This document shows, one piece after another, positions 35,165 to 43,156 of a stretch of 64,000 nt of DNA (its first letter is position 1; every line of letters begins with the position of its first letter). A model generated the notes under the pieces. The model searched no databases. It was not told where the DNA came from and saw only the letters and a list, made by a program, of their open reading frames with translations. A program made the position numbers and the translations under genes. Location: positions 1 through 64,000 of the forward strand of contig CAWESB010000002.1 of the NCBI GenBank assembly GCA_963811635.1. Direction: 5' to 3'. The stretch is from JAIBJN01 sp963811635. GTDB taxonomy: Bacteria; Actinomycetota; Thermoleophilia; Gaiellales; Gaiellaceae.

Positions 35165-37225
35165 CTACCCCGTGGGTCCGACCGACTGCTCGACCCCGCC
35201 GTCCGCAGCCGCCTGCTCCCCGTGCGCCGGCGCTTCGTCGTCCGCGCCGTTCTGGAGTCGCTGCCGCCAGCCGGCGAGGATGCCGTGGACGCTCGCAGCG
35301 CCGAGAATCGGCTCCGGCGGGACCTCGAGCTGCACCGGATGGAGGATGAACGGACGAGTCTGCGGACCGCCGATCCCGCCGTGGAAGCAGATCAGCTCCT
35401 CGAAGGCGCAGCCCTCGTCGAGCGCGGGGTCGTAGAAGCTGCCGACCATGATGTCGGCGACGTGCTCGAAGCCGTCGGTGCGCAGCAGATGCCCGGCTGC
35501 GGTGGGCGAGAAGTGCGCGAGCGGGTCGTCGCCCTCGACGCGGCCCTCCGCCAGGTAGTGGACTCCGTCGGCGCCGAGCGCGACCGCACCGTGCTCGGAC
35601 GAGCGGACGAGCAGCCAGCCGATGTGAGGATGCGCACGGAGGGCGGGGATGAGCTTCGGGTGCCGCTCGTTCATCTCCTCGAGCGTCAGGCGGCGGCGTT
35701 CCTCCATCAGGTAGACGAGGCCGAGGTTGCCCGAGCCGAGCACGACGACGTCCCGGTCGGAGACGTCGTTCTTGGGGCGCTTCGCCTTCTTGCCGGTCGC
35801 CTCGCTGAAGGCGTTGCCCATCATGGCGCTCTGCTCGTCCCCGCCCGCGATCCCCGCGACGTCGCCCTGAGAGAGCGAGCGCTCGACCAGCTCGTCGAGG
35901 CCGTAGCCGTTGCGCTGCTTGAAGGTCGCACCCTGCGTCTGCCCGTGGTCGGAGAGGACGACGATCTCGTACGGCCGGGGTGCGTAGCGGCAGGCTCGCT
36001 CGATGTGCGCGAAGTGGTCGTCCAGCTTGCGCAGGGCCTCGAGCGTGTCGGCGCGCTCGAGGCCTGAGTGGTGCGCGACTTCGTCGTAGCTCGAGAAGGT
36101 CGCGTAGACGGCGGGCCGCCCGCGCATCATGTCGGTGAGGACGCCCGAGACGATCAGGTCGCGCACGAAGACGCAGAGGGCCGCTCTCATGAACGGGTAG
36201 ATGCCGCCCCTGTGGCCGCGCGGGCGCACGTCGCGGCGCTTCGCGCGCAGCGCTGCCGACCACTCGAGGATGACTTCCCAGCCGAAGAGGACGAGCGTCC
36301 GCGTCGCGTTCTCGCCGTTGGCCAAGAACGCCCGGTAGCCCGGGTTCGCCTTCTTCTCCGCCTCCATGCGGCTGACGGTGAGGATCACGTCCTCGGCCTC
36401 GCCGGAGAGGAGGTTGCCGCGGCTGGCGCCGCCGTTCACGAGCAGGCCGATGCCGGTGGCGCGCCGCCGCTCGATCTCGGCACAGTCCGGCGGCGCCGAG
36501 CAGGTCATCATCGTCGCGGTCTCCTTCTCCACCCAGCGGAAGGCCGAGATGTCCTCGTTCGAGCCCAGCAGGATCCCCGCCTGGCTTGCCCCCGTCTGCG
36601 AGGAAAGATCGGTCTCCCATTCGGCCAGGCGGTGCGTGTTGTCCGCCAGCCAGCGAGCCATGGTCGGGGCGTTGCCGTCACGCATCGCCCGGCGGAGCAC
36701 GGGCAGCGCGAGCCCGTCGATCTCGAGATAGATGATCCCGGGGACATCGGTGCTGGCGATGAGACCCTGGCGGCGCGCGATGCGCTGCGCGATCCGGATC
36801 GAGTACGTGTCATCCGAGCCGAGGATGACGGCGAGCACGACGCTGACCGCCGCGACCACGAGCGCAGCGAGCAGGGCCCAGCCGAAGTTGTCGACCGTGA
36901 GCACTCCGTCGGTGAGGGCGTCGGCCGCGAGGAGGATCAGGGCGTCCGCGACCAAGACGAGCAGGAAGCCGAGGACGAGCGTGAGCGGCAAGCGCAGCGC
37001 GGCGAGCACGGGCGGGATGACGGCGTTCAGCGCCGCGACGACCACCGCGACGAGGAGCGCGCCCCAGAAGCCGTCGATGTGGACGCCGGGCAGGATCGCG
37101 GCGGCCACCATCAGGGCGACGCCCGTCGCGAACCACGAGGCGAGGAGCGGAACCAGCCGCCACTGGGGGCGCTCGGGCTTCCAGGCCGTGGAGTGGCCGT
37201 AGGACTGCTCGGGACCGCTGGTCAT
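35165..37225 (-). CDS. Holin-like membrane domain fused to alkaline-phosphatase-superfamily enzyme
   Basis: A 686-residue fusion. Residues about 20-140 form four helices like the phage-holin-4 superfamily (LPLLASWF-type start, LPGVHIDGFWGALLVAVVVA, LPLTLVLGFLLVLVADALIL). From about 160 there is a nucleotide pyrophosphatase/phosphodiesterase-like domain: IIYLEIDGLALPVLRRAM (metal Asp), GNAPTMARWL (probable Thr nucleophile), FSSYDEVAHHSG and IVVLSDHGQTQG (metal Asp-His). The active site should face the outside or the membrane surface. Substrate unknown: a phospholipid, nucleotide or cell-wall polymer are options. Palindrome copy 6 is 72 bp upstream. Confidence 0.82.
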   Translation of the reverse strand: MTSGPEQSYGHSTAWKPERPQWRLVPLLASWFATGVALMVAAAILPGVHIDGFWGALLVAVVVAALNAVIPPVLAALRLPLTLVLGFLLVLVADALILLAADALTDGVLTVDNFGWALLAALVVAAVSVVLAVILGSDDTYSIRIAQRIARRQGLIASTDVPGIIYLEIDGLALPVLRRAMRDGNAPTMARWLADNTHRLAEWETDLSSQTGASQAGILLGSNEDISAFRWVEKETATMMTCSAPPDCAEIERRRATGIGLLVNGGASRGNLLSGEAEDVILTVSRMEAEKKANPGYRAFLANGENATRTLVLFGWEVILEWSAALRAKRRDVRPRGHRGGIYPFMRAALCVFVRDLIVSGVLTDMMRGRPAVYATFSSYDEVAHHSGLERADTLEALRKLDDHFAHIERACRYAPRPYEIVVLSDHGQTQGATFKQRNGYGLDELVERSLSQGDVAGIAGGDEQSAMMGNAFSEATGKKAKRPKNDVSDRDVVVLGSGNLGLVYLMEERRRLTLEEMNERHPKLIPALRAHPHIGWLLVRSSEHGAVALGADGVHYLAEGRVEGDDPLAHFSPTAAGHLLRTDGFEHVADIMVGSFYDPALDEGCAFEELICFHGGIGGPQTRPFILHPVQLEVPPEPILGAASVHGILAGWRQRLQNGADDEAPAHGEQAAADGGVEQSVGPTG

Positions 37226-37296
37226 CTTGGCTCTCCTCCTCCTTGGCGGTGCTGCGGATCGTCCGCTGCCCCACTGTTGCGGCGATTAAACAGGAC

Positions 37297-37313
37297 GCAT
37301 CCCATTCGGGTGC
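37297..37313 (-). promoter_or_regulatory. Palindromic operator candidate, copy 6 (weak)
   Basis: GCATCCC-ATT-CGGGTGC, a degraded 7-3-7 copy with about five departures from consensus, 72 bp upstream of the phosphatase-superfamily gene. It is listed for its position; alone it would not be convincing. Confidence 0.35.
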
Positions 37314-37325
37314 CCTCGCGTGGCG

Positions 37326-37784
37326 CTACGAGGGATCGCTCTGGCGAGTCTCGATTCGCTCGAGCCGCGCGTTGATCTGACGGAGCTGCTCGGAAATCGA
37401 GGTCTCGGCGTCCGATTCGGACGGCTCGAGGCGCGAGCGCGACACGAACGTGCTCGTGATCGCGGCGGTGATGACCGTCAGGAAGCCGATGCCGACCAGC
37501 ATGACGAACGCGGCGAGGAGTCGTCCGGCGAACGTCGTCGGAACGTTGTCGCCGTACCCGACCGTCGTGGTCGTCTGGACAGCCCACCAGAGCCCCGATC
37601 CGATCGTCGCATAGTTCTCGCGGTCGAGGACCGTCATCAGGGTCCCGGCGATGAACGTGATCGCGATCGTCGCGGAGGCGATCACGATGGCGGCTCCCCG
37701 CGGCGTCACGGCGCGGGCCACCCAATGCTCGAGCCACCGTTCGAGCCTCGTCTCGTCCGGCGTGTCGGCGGGATTCTCGTTCAT
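37326..37784 (-). CDS. Two-helix potassium channel (Ion_trans_2)
   Basis: A 152-residue K+-channel subunit. Helix 1 is AAIVIASATIAITFIAGTLM. The pore WWAVQTT leads to the filter TVGYGD at 74-79. Helix 2 is LLAAFVMLVGIGFLTVITAA. The C-terminal tail is a short coiled coil ending in QLRQINARLERIETRQSDPS. It is clearly paralogous to 32963-33448 (same tail ending in a basic-acidic heptad). It follows the BrkB gene by 19 nt and could share its transcript with the CMD gene at 39217. Confidence 0.92.
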   Translation of the reverse strand: MNENPADTPDETRLERWLEHWVARAVTPRGAAIVIASATIAITFIAGTLMTVLDRENYATIGSGLWWAVQTTTTVGYGDNVPTTFAGRLLAAFVMLVGIGFLTVITAAITSTFVSRSRLEPSESDAETSISEQLRQINARLERIETRQSDPS

Positions 37785-37803
37785 CGTTCTCAGTCCTCCG
37801 GTT

Positions 37804-38742
37804 TCATGCGGATGAAGGCCCCGGCGATCCCGTCGCCTCGCCCTCGGCCCGCTCGCGCTTCCTGAGGAGCTCCTCGTAGAGCGAGCTGTTCAGCACCGGT
37901 GAGCTGACGACGAGAATCCCGAGAAGGTAGACGAAGAAGATAAGCGTCGTCGCGGCGCCGAGACCGCCGTACAGCGACGTCGACTTCGCGAGCTCGTCCA
38001 CGAGGAAGGCGTCGACCAGGCCGCTGAGAACCGGGACTCCGATCCCGATGAGGAGCGCGCCGGGCAGCAGCGCCCGCCAGGGAGCGTCCCGGTGCGGCAG
38101 GTGAAGCGAAACCCAGAGCCACAGCCCGGTGAGCGGCGCGATGGTGAGCGCGGCCGCCAGGAGACCGTGCCACGCGACGTCAGCGAACCACGAGCTGAGC
38201 GCGACGGTGATGATCGCCGCACACAGCATGCCCGTGAACACGAGTGACCCCACCGGCTTGGCCCTCGAGGGAGGCTCGTCCCAGACGAGCGAATGAACGA
38301 GCACGACCGCCTTGGCACCCGTGAACCCCGTCCAGCAGAGAAGGGGTATCCCGACTGCGAGGAGCCACCACGAGTTGGAGTCGGCGGAACGCGAGGCATC
38401 GCCGATCGCGTTGGAGATGGCCGCCGGGACGCCGCCGCCCTCGACTGCGTCCTCGGTGTCGCTCGCGTTGCTGAGGCCGAGAGCGCCTCCGACGATCAAG
38501 CCGAACGGCAGCAGCCACAGGAAGAGCCTGTACGCGAGCCCCCCGGCGAGGACGCTCGCCGCCACACGCCGGTTTCGCTCCACCGCCCGGATCGGAACTG
38601 CGAGTGCCACGTGTCGTTCGCTGGCCCCCTTGGCGCTCTCCATCGCGGCGCCAAGCTTGGCGCGGGCTCCCTCGCTGCGGCCGGCCTCGGGCGCCTGGCC
38701 GCCATCAGCGGCGTCGAGTCGTTGATCATCGGCGTCGCTCAT
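37804..38742 (-). CDS. YihY/BrkB (RNase BN-like) family membrane protein
   Basis: A 312-residue, six-helix YihY/BrkB protein. RRVAASVLAGGLAYRLFLWL is the family's conserved first core helix. IGVPVLSGLVDAFLVDELAK, SLYGGLGAATTLIFFVYLLG and VSSPVLNSSLYEEL follow, as in the family's C-terminal half. Once thought to be RNase BN, these proteins are now best described as membrane proteins of unknown, possibly transport, function. N-terminal 40 residues are charged and disordered. It lies between the CMD gene and a K+ channel on the same strand. Confidence 0.87.
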   Translation of the reverse strand: MSDADDQRLDAADGGQAPEAGRSEGARAKLGAAMESAKGASERHVALAVPIRAVERNRRVAASVLAGGLAYRLFLWLLPFGLIVGGALGLSNASDTEDAVEGGGVPAAISNAIGDASRSADSNSWWLLAVGIPLLCWTGFTGAKAVVLVHSLVWDEPPSRAKPVGSLVFTGMLCAAIITVALSSWFADVAWHGLLAAALTIAPLTGLWLWVSLHLPHRDAPWRALLPGALLIGIGVPVLSGLVDAFLVDELAKSTSLYGGLGAATTLIFFVYLLGILVVSSPVLNSSLYEELLRKRERAEGEATGSPGPSSA

Positions 38743-38863
38743 CGTCTCGCCCTCCAGACTCCCTCAGGCTCAAGCCCGGCTTCGATCGTCGGAAGTCTGC
38801 CTCCTTCAAGCTCCCGCGAGCGGCCAGCCGCCCCCGCCGAGGGCGGCCGGCGGCGCTACTCGG

Positions 38864-39217
38864 TTACTGGTCGTCTAGGTTGGCCTCGTCGAGGGCAGCT
38901 TCGTCCTCGAGCTCGGCGACCTCGATCTCCAGCGCGATCGCTTTGACGATGTTGCCCGTCGCGGATGCGACTCGCGCCGTGCCGACGATCGGAGCGATTG
39001 CGGCAAAGACGCCTCGAACCTGCTCGGGGTCGACGCCGGCCGCCCCTGCCAACCGCAGGTTCAGTGCATACGAGACCGGCGGGGCATCGACCGCGGCGAG
39101 CGCGGCGATGCGAACGAGCATGAGCGTCTCCGGGTCGAGGTTCGAAGCCTCGATCGAGTCCGCGGTCATGCTTGCGAGCAGGTCGAGGACTGGGGTGTCG
39201 GTGGTCGAATCGGCCAT
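38864..39217 (-). CDS. Carboxymuconolactone-decarboxylase-fold protein, cysteine-free
   Basis: A 117-residue, all-helical CMD/AhpD-fold protein. The core LDPETLMLVRIAALAAVDAP and GAAGVDPEQVRGVFAAIAPI parallels the frameshifted copy at 24247. It has no cysteine at all, so AhpD-type redox catalysis is excluded. An acidic C-tail (ELEDEAALDEANLDDQ) is unusual. The ATG at 39217 has the better Shine-Dalgarno (AAAGGGGAGC) than one at 39364. Palindrome copy 7 lies 87 bp upstream. A sensor or scaffold role is possible; function unknown. Confidence 0.8.
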   Translation of the reverse strand: MADSTTDTPVLDLLASMTADSIEASNLDPETLMLVRIAALAAVDAPPVSYALNLRLAGAAGVDPEQVRGVFAAIAPIVGTARVASATGNIVKAIALEIEVAELEDEAALDEANLDDQ

Positions 39218-39303
39218 GGTGCTCCCCTTTCTGTGGTCGTCCCTTGCAAGTACGAGGGTAGAGATTCCGACGAAAGCATGAGCGCCCGGATGCCCCGTGT
39301 CCT

Positions 39304-39320
39304 CATACCGATGGCATGAA
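39304..39320 (-). promoter_or_regulatory. Palindromic operator candidate, copy 7 (CMD-BrkB-channel train)
   Basis: TCATACC-GAT-GGCATGA, a perfect-arm 7-3-7 palindrome differing from the consensus at one position per arm. It sits 87 bp upstream of the CMD start in a 143-bp gap with no other feature seen. Confidence 0.55.
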
Positions 39321-39360
39321 AGGAGGTTTCCCGGAAGCGACGACTGGCCCGGCTTCGAGG

Positions 39361-40092
39361 TCAATCAAGGGTGTGGATGCCGAACGCGACCGCGAACCCG
39401 AGCGTCGTCACGACTCCGACCAGCTTGCCTCCGTGCTCGAACGCCTCCGGCATCATCGTGTTCGCGAGCATGGTGAGGATCGCACCTGCCGCGAACGCCA
39501 GGACGAACGCGACGGTGTCCGGTGAGGAATTTTGGAAGAGGCCGTAGCCGGCCAGCGAGGCGATTCCCGAGATCAGCGCGATCGCGATCCACATCCACAG
39601 GATTCGCGCCTTCGGCCACCCGCCGGTGACGAGCCCCGAGGTCGAGGAGATCGCTTCGGGCAGGTTGGAGATGAAGACGGCAGCCAGATAGGCCGCTCCC
39701 ACCTCTCCGCCTTCGAAGATCGTCAGGCCGATCACCATCGACTCGGGGATCCCGTCGAGCACGGTTCCGAGCACGATCGCGAGCGCGGATCCGTCCTCCT
39801 GGGCGCCTTTTGCATCCTTTCGCTCACCACCCCCGAGGCGGTTGATCAGCCAGTCGCCTCCGAAGAAGACCCCGCAGCCGGCGAAGATCCCCGCAGCGAC
39901 CGATACCTGGCCGGATGACTTCTGCGTCGCCTCCTCGACGAGATCGAACGAGACCGCGCTGATCAGTACGCCGGCGCCGAAGCCCATGATCAGCCCGATC
40001 GTGCGAAAGCCGATGCGAAAGACGAGCGCGAGGCCGGCTCCGATCACCAACGAGGAAGCCGCCAGCGTTCCCCAGCCGAAGGCGGCAGCCAT
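39361..40092 (-). CDS. ZIP-family metal transporter
   Basis: A 243-residue, eight-helix ZIP-like permease for divalent metals. Helix 4 carries VLGTVLDGIPESMVIGLTIF, where the family usually has HNIPEG. Helix 5 carries AAVFISNLPEAISSTSGL, a variant of the HEIPHELGD motif. Both metal-binding helices thus lack the usual histidines, so metal choice or activity may differ. A loop with GGGERKDAKGAQEDGS joins helices 3 and 4. ATG 40092. It is divergent from the AI-2E-family gene, with palindrome copy 8 in between. Confidence 0.8.
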   Translation of the reverse strand: MAAAFGWGTLAASSLVIGAGLALVFRIGFRTIGLIMGFGAGVLISAVSFDLVEEATQKSSGQVSVAAGIFAGCGVFFGGDWLINRLGGGERKDAKGAQEDGSALAIVLGTVLDGIPESMVIGLTIFEGGEVGAAYLAAVFISNLPEAISSTSGLVTGGWPKARILWMWIAIALISGIASLAGYGLFQNSSPDTVAFVLAFAAGAILTMLANTMMPEAFEHGGKLVGVVTTLGFAVAFGIHTLD

Positions 40093-40186
40093 CTAGAGCC
40101 TTTCGCCGCTCGCGGCCGGGCCGAGCTGCGTGGCCGCCGCATCGGAGTCGACCGGAGCGCGATGCCGGACAGACAGCGCTCCCTCC

Positions 40187-40203
40187 TCATGCCGATCGTA
40201 TGG
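40187..40203 (+). promoter_or_regulatory. Palindromic operator candidate, copy 8
   Basis: TCATGCC-GAT-CGTATGG, a partly degraded 7-3-7 copy, 34 bp upstream of the AI-2E-family gene and 94 bp upstream of the divergent ZIP gene. It could serve either. Confidence 0.45.
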
Positions 40204-40237
40204 GGACCAGCCGCCCCGACACTCATAGTTCCTCACG

Positions 40238-41359
40238 ATGAGTGTCCAGCGCAGCCCGAACGAAGGCGGGTCGAAGCGGGTTGAGCTGATCCTGCCGATG
40301 CGAACGGTGCTGCTGGTCGCGGCGGCGATCGGCGTGCTCGCGGCGTTCGCGGCGATCGGCGACACCTTCCTGATCGTGTTCGTCGGAATCTTCCTGGCCC
40401 TCGTGTTCGAGTATCCCGTGCGGTTCCTGATGTCGAAGACGAAGATGTCGCGCGGGGTGGCGGCGGCGGTGGTGGTGCTCGGCACGTTCGTGGGGGTCAC
40501 GCTGATCGCGCTGCTCTTCCTGGTGCCGCTCGTCGGCTCGGTTCGGGACTTCCTCCAGGATCTCCCGGCACAGGTCGAGCAGCTGCGGGAGTCCGATGAG
40601 CTCTCGTGGCTGGGCGACAGCGGTGCTGCCGGGAACGTGCAAACGGGTGCGGAAAAGGTCTCAGCGTCGGTACCGGACGCGATCACGGCCGTGCTCGGCA
40701 TTGCAGGCGACTTCTTCTCCCTCTTCCTCATTGCCTTCACGGTCATTTTCATCAGCATGTTCCTGCTCAGCGACATCGCGAACATGAAGCGGGCGCTGGG
40801 AAGCGTGCTCATGCCGGGCGAGGACGAGCGCTGGCTGGGAGTCTGGGAGCGCGTGACGACCTCGATTTCGCGCTGGGCGATCGGCGTCGTCGTCATCGCC
40901 TCGATCGCCGGAACGACGCAGGGGCTCACGGCCTGGCTCCTCGGGTCGAGCTATGCCCTCGCGTTAGGGGTCATTGCCGGCCTACTCGACATGATCCCGA
41001 ACCTCGGCGCCACCCTCGCCGGCTTCATCCTCGTACCGGCGCTCTGGGCCGAGGAAGGGCTCACCGCGGCGCTCATCATGCTCGCAGTGGTGCTCATCTA
41101 CCAGCAGGTCGAGAACAACATCCTGACGCCGAAGATCCAGGGCAAGGCGGTCAACCTCTCGGGGTTCTTCATCATCGTCGCCGTCACGCTCTTCGGCGCG
41201 CTTCTTGGTGTCCTCGGCGCGCTCACCGCCGTTCCGCTCGCGGCGACGATCCAGATCTTCATCCAGGAGCTGACGAAAACCCGCCGCGCCCAGGTGGCGG
41301 CAGCGCACGCGGCCCTGGATGCCCCGGGAGGCCCGCAACCTCCGGCCAAGCCCGCCTAG
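40238..41359 (+). CDS. AI-2E/PerM family transporter
   Basis: A 373-residue membrane protein of the AI-2 exporter/PerM family. It has an N-terminal helix pair (LLVAAAIGVLAAFAAIGDTF; LIVFVGIFLALVFEYPVRF), a soluble middle (about 115-155), and the conserved C-terminal set ALGVIAGLLDMIPNLGATLA, IYQQVENNILTPKIQGKAVN and SGFFIIVAVTLFGALLGVLG. Some members export autoinducer-2, others act as Na+(Li+)/H+ antiporters. The latter would suit the ion-handling neighbours. The ATG start follows palindrome copy 8 by 34 bp. Confidence 0.9.
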   Translation: MSVQRSPNEGGSKRVELILPMRTVLLVAAAIGVLAAFAAIGDTFLIVFVGIFLALVFEYPVRFLMSKTKMSRGVAAAVVVLGTFVGVTLIALLFLVPLVGSVRDFLQDLPAQVEQLRESDELSWLGDSGAAGNVQTGAEKVSASVPDAITAVLGIAGDFFSLFLIAFTVIFISMFLLSDIANMKRALGSVLMPGEDERWLGVWERVTTSISRWAIGVVVIASIAGTTQGLTAWLLGSSYALALGVIAGLLDMIPNLGATLAGFILVPALWAEEGLTAALIMLAVVLIYQQVENNILTPKIQGKAVNLSGFFIIVAVTLFGALLGVLGALTAVPLAATIQIFIQELTKTRRAQVAAAHAALDAPGGPQPPAKPA

Positions 41360-41363
41360 CGCG

Positions 41364-41750
41364 CTAGTCGTTCTGGGCTGGGCGTTTCGCTGCCTTCGCA
41401 GCGGCCTTGGCTGCGTGCTCCTGCTGCCGGAGCTCGATCATCGCGAAGCCCAGCTGTCGCGCGACCTCGACCAGGATGCCGATCCCGACGAGAACGTAGA
41501 AAGCAGTGAAGACCTTCAACCACCCGTTCGTGAGGACGAGCTCCGGATCGGCGATCGACGACGTCGTCAAGGTCGCGATCGCGAAGTAGAAGCCGTCCAC
41601 CACGCTCCAGTCCTCACCGAGTGTGTAGGCAAGCGTGCCGACGACGATGAGCGTCAGAGCTGCGCCGAGGAGCGCTCCGAAATTCTGCTCGCGCATCGCA
41701 TGGCGGAGCGCACGCTCGAAGCGGCGGAACATCATCAGGGCAGAGAGCAC
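41364..41750 (-). CDS. Two-helix channel-like protein with non-canonical selectivity filter
   Basis: A 128-residue protein with the K+-channel layout: helix 1 GALLGAALTLIVVGTLAYTL, pore helix VVDGFYFAIAT, then helix 2 WLKVFTAFYVLVGIGILVEV. Where the filter TVGYGD should be, it has TTSSIAD (62-68), so the Gly-Tyr-Gly carbonyl cage is lost. The acidic residue after the filter is kept. It may be a non-selective or regulatory subunit that co-assembles with the true channels. The C-tail is Ala/Lys-rich. It converges with the AI-2E gene with a 4-bp gap. Confidence 0.72.
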   Translation of the reverse strand: MLSALMMFRRFERALRHAMREQNFGALLGAALTLIVVGTLAYTLGEDWSVVDGFYFAIATLTTSSIADPELVLTNGWLKVFTAFYVLVGIGILVEVARQLGFAMIELRQQEHAAKAAAKAAKRPAQND

Positions 41751-41940
41751 GTCGGCCCGTTTTTCGGCGGCGGTTGCACCAACCCTCCCGAATCCCTTGC
41801 TCCGCAGAGCGAGATGGGTCGGCCGACCTACCTGCGAGGGTTTGCAGGTGCCGTCCGGACTTGACTTCGCGCTCCCGGTGGCTCAGCGTCGCCCCGCGAC
41901 GCCCGACGATGAGCATCCCCAGATTCCACTCGCCTAGCCC

Positions 41941-43134
41941 ATGAGCACGCAGGCCGCCGAAACCCCCTCCCCGGTACTGCCCTTCCACGACCCGTCGCGC
42001 CGTCGGCGGCTGGTCAAGGTCGTGACGTGGCTGGTCGGCATAGCCGTGGTCATCGTCCTCCTCAATCTGCTCGGGATCGACGTGCTCGGGTGGATCCAGG
42101 ACCTCTGGGACCAGATCAAGGCGATCCCGGTCGGCTACATCGTCGCCGGGCTCTTCTTCCAGACCGGCGTCACGACCTTCGCCGCTGTCTCGTACTACGG
42201 CATCCTCCGCGCCGCCTACCCGGGCGAGGTCTCGTTCCCGCAGATCCTGACCGCCTACGCCGTGGGCGTCGCGATGAACAACTTCCTGCCCGCGAACATC
42301 GGCACGTTCGTGACGCTGCTCATGTTCGTGGCGATCATCCCCTCCTGCAAGTTCGCAGGGGCGATCGCCGCGTACCTCGTGCAGAAGATCTTCTTCACGC
42401 TCGCGGGGACGTTTGTCTACCTCTACCTGTTCCTGTCCGTCCCGGGCTCCTTCCACGAGAACCTCGGGAACGTGTCGGACAACTTGGTGGTCACGGTCGC
42501 CATCGTCGCCGGCGGCGCCTTCCTGCTTTTCCTGTTGGGCCGCATCTTTTGGAAGCAGGTGAAGAAGCTCTGGGCGCAGGCGAAGAAGGGCGGGGTCATC
42601 CTCTCCCAGCCGAAGCGCTACTTCCTGCACGTCTTCCTGCCCTCGTTCCTCTCGTGGACGTGCAAGCTGGTCGTGGTCGGGATCTTCCTCGCCGCCTTCG
42701 CCATCCCGGTCACGTTCGAGTCGATCATGTGGGTGACCGGCTCGGGCTCGCTGGCGAACGTCGTCTCGGTCACGCCCGGCGCGGTCGGCATCACGCAGGC
42801 GACGAACGCGCTGGCCCTCGACGCCTGCTGCGGCGTCGCCAATGACACGGCGGTCGCCTACTCCACCGCGCAGCAGCTGGTCACGACCGCCTGGAATGTC
42901 CTCTTCGCCCTCGTCCTGGTCGTCTGGGTTTTCGGCTGGACCGGCGGGAAACTGCTGGTCGGGCAGTCGTACACCGACGCCAAGGTCAAGGTGGCCGAGC
43001 AGAAGGAACAGCGCGCGGCAAAGAAGCAGGCAAAGCGGGACGAGCGGGGCGCCGAGGCCGAGGGCTTGATCGGCCGGATCCGCCCGCGCCGCTCGGGTGA
43101 CGACCGCACCGAAGGCGACGAGGAGTCGCCCTGA
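41941..43134 (+). CDS. YbhN/LPG-synthase-type transmembrane protein
   Basis: A 397-residue protein of the lysylphosphatidylglycerol-synthase transmembrane (UPF0104/YbhN) type. Helices run from VVTWLVGIAVVIVLLNLLGI to NVLFALVLVVWVFGWTGGKL. MNNFLPANIGTFVTLLMFVA is the family's conserved NxxxPxxxGxxxR-like region, and VSVTPGAVGITQATNALALD its late PGGxG-like loop. No soluble synthase domain. A long basic/acidic tail (about 350-397) is probably cytosolic. Relatives move or modify lipids or polyprenyl-linked sugars. It is followed within 30 nt by a 60-residue membrane protein gene. Confidence 0.8.
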   Translation: MSTQAAETPSPVLPFHDPSRRRRLVKVVTWLVGIAVVIVLLNLLGIDVLGWIQDLWDQIKAIPVGYIVAGLFFQTGVTTFAAVSYYGILRAAYPGEVSFPQILTAYAVGVAMNNFLPANIGTFVTLLMFVAIIPSCKFAGAIAAYLVQKIFFTLAGTFVYLYLFLSVPGSFHENLGNVSDNLVVTVAIVAGGAFLLFLLGRIFWKQVKKLWAQAKKGGVILSQPKRYFLHVFLPSFLSWTCKLVVVGIFLAAFAIPVTFESIMWVTGSGSLANVVSVTPGAVGITQATNALALDACCGVANDTAVAYSTAQQLVTTAWNVLFALVLVVWVFGWTGGKLLVGQSYTDAKVKVAEQKEQRAAKKQAKRDERGAEAEGLIGRIRPRRSGDDRTEGDEESP

Positions 43135-43156
43135 TGGCCGAGCGACGGTTCGGAGG

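Noticed and set aside
37803..37816. TTCATGCGGATGAA before the K+ channel at 37784
   Set aside because: It resembles the palindrome arms but has a different spacing (5-4-5); on its own it is too short to include.
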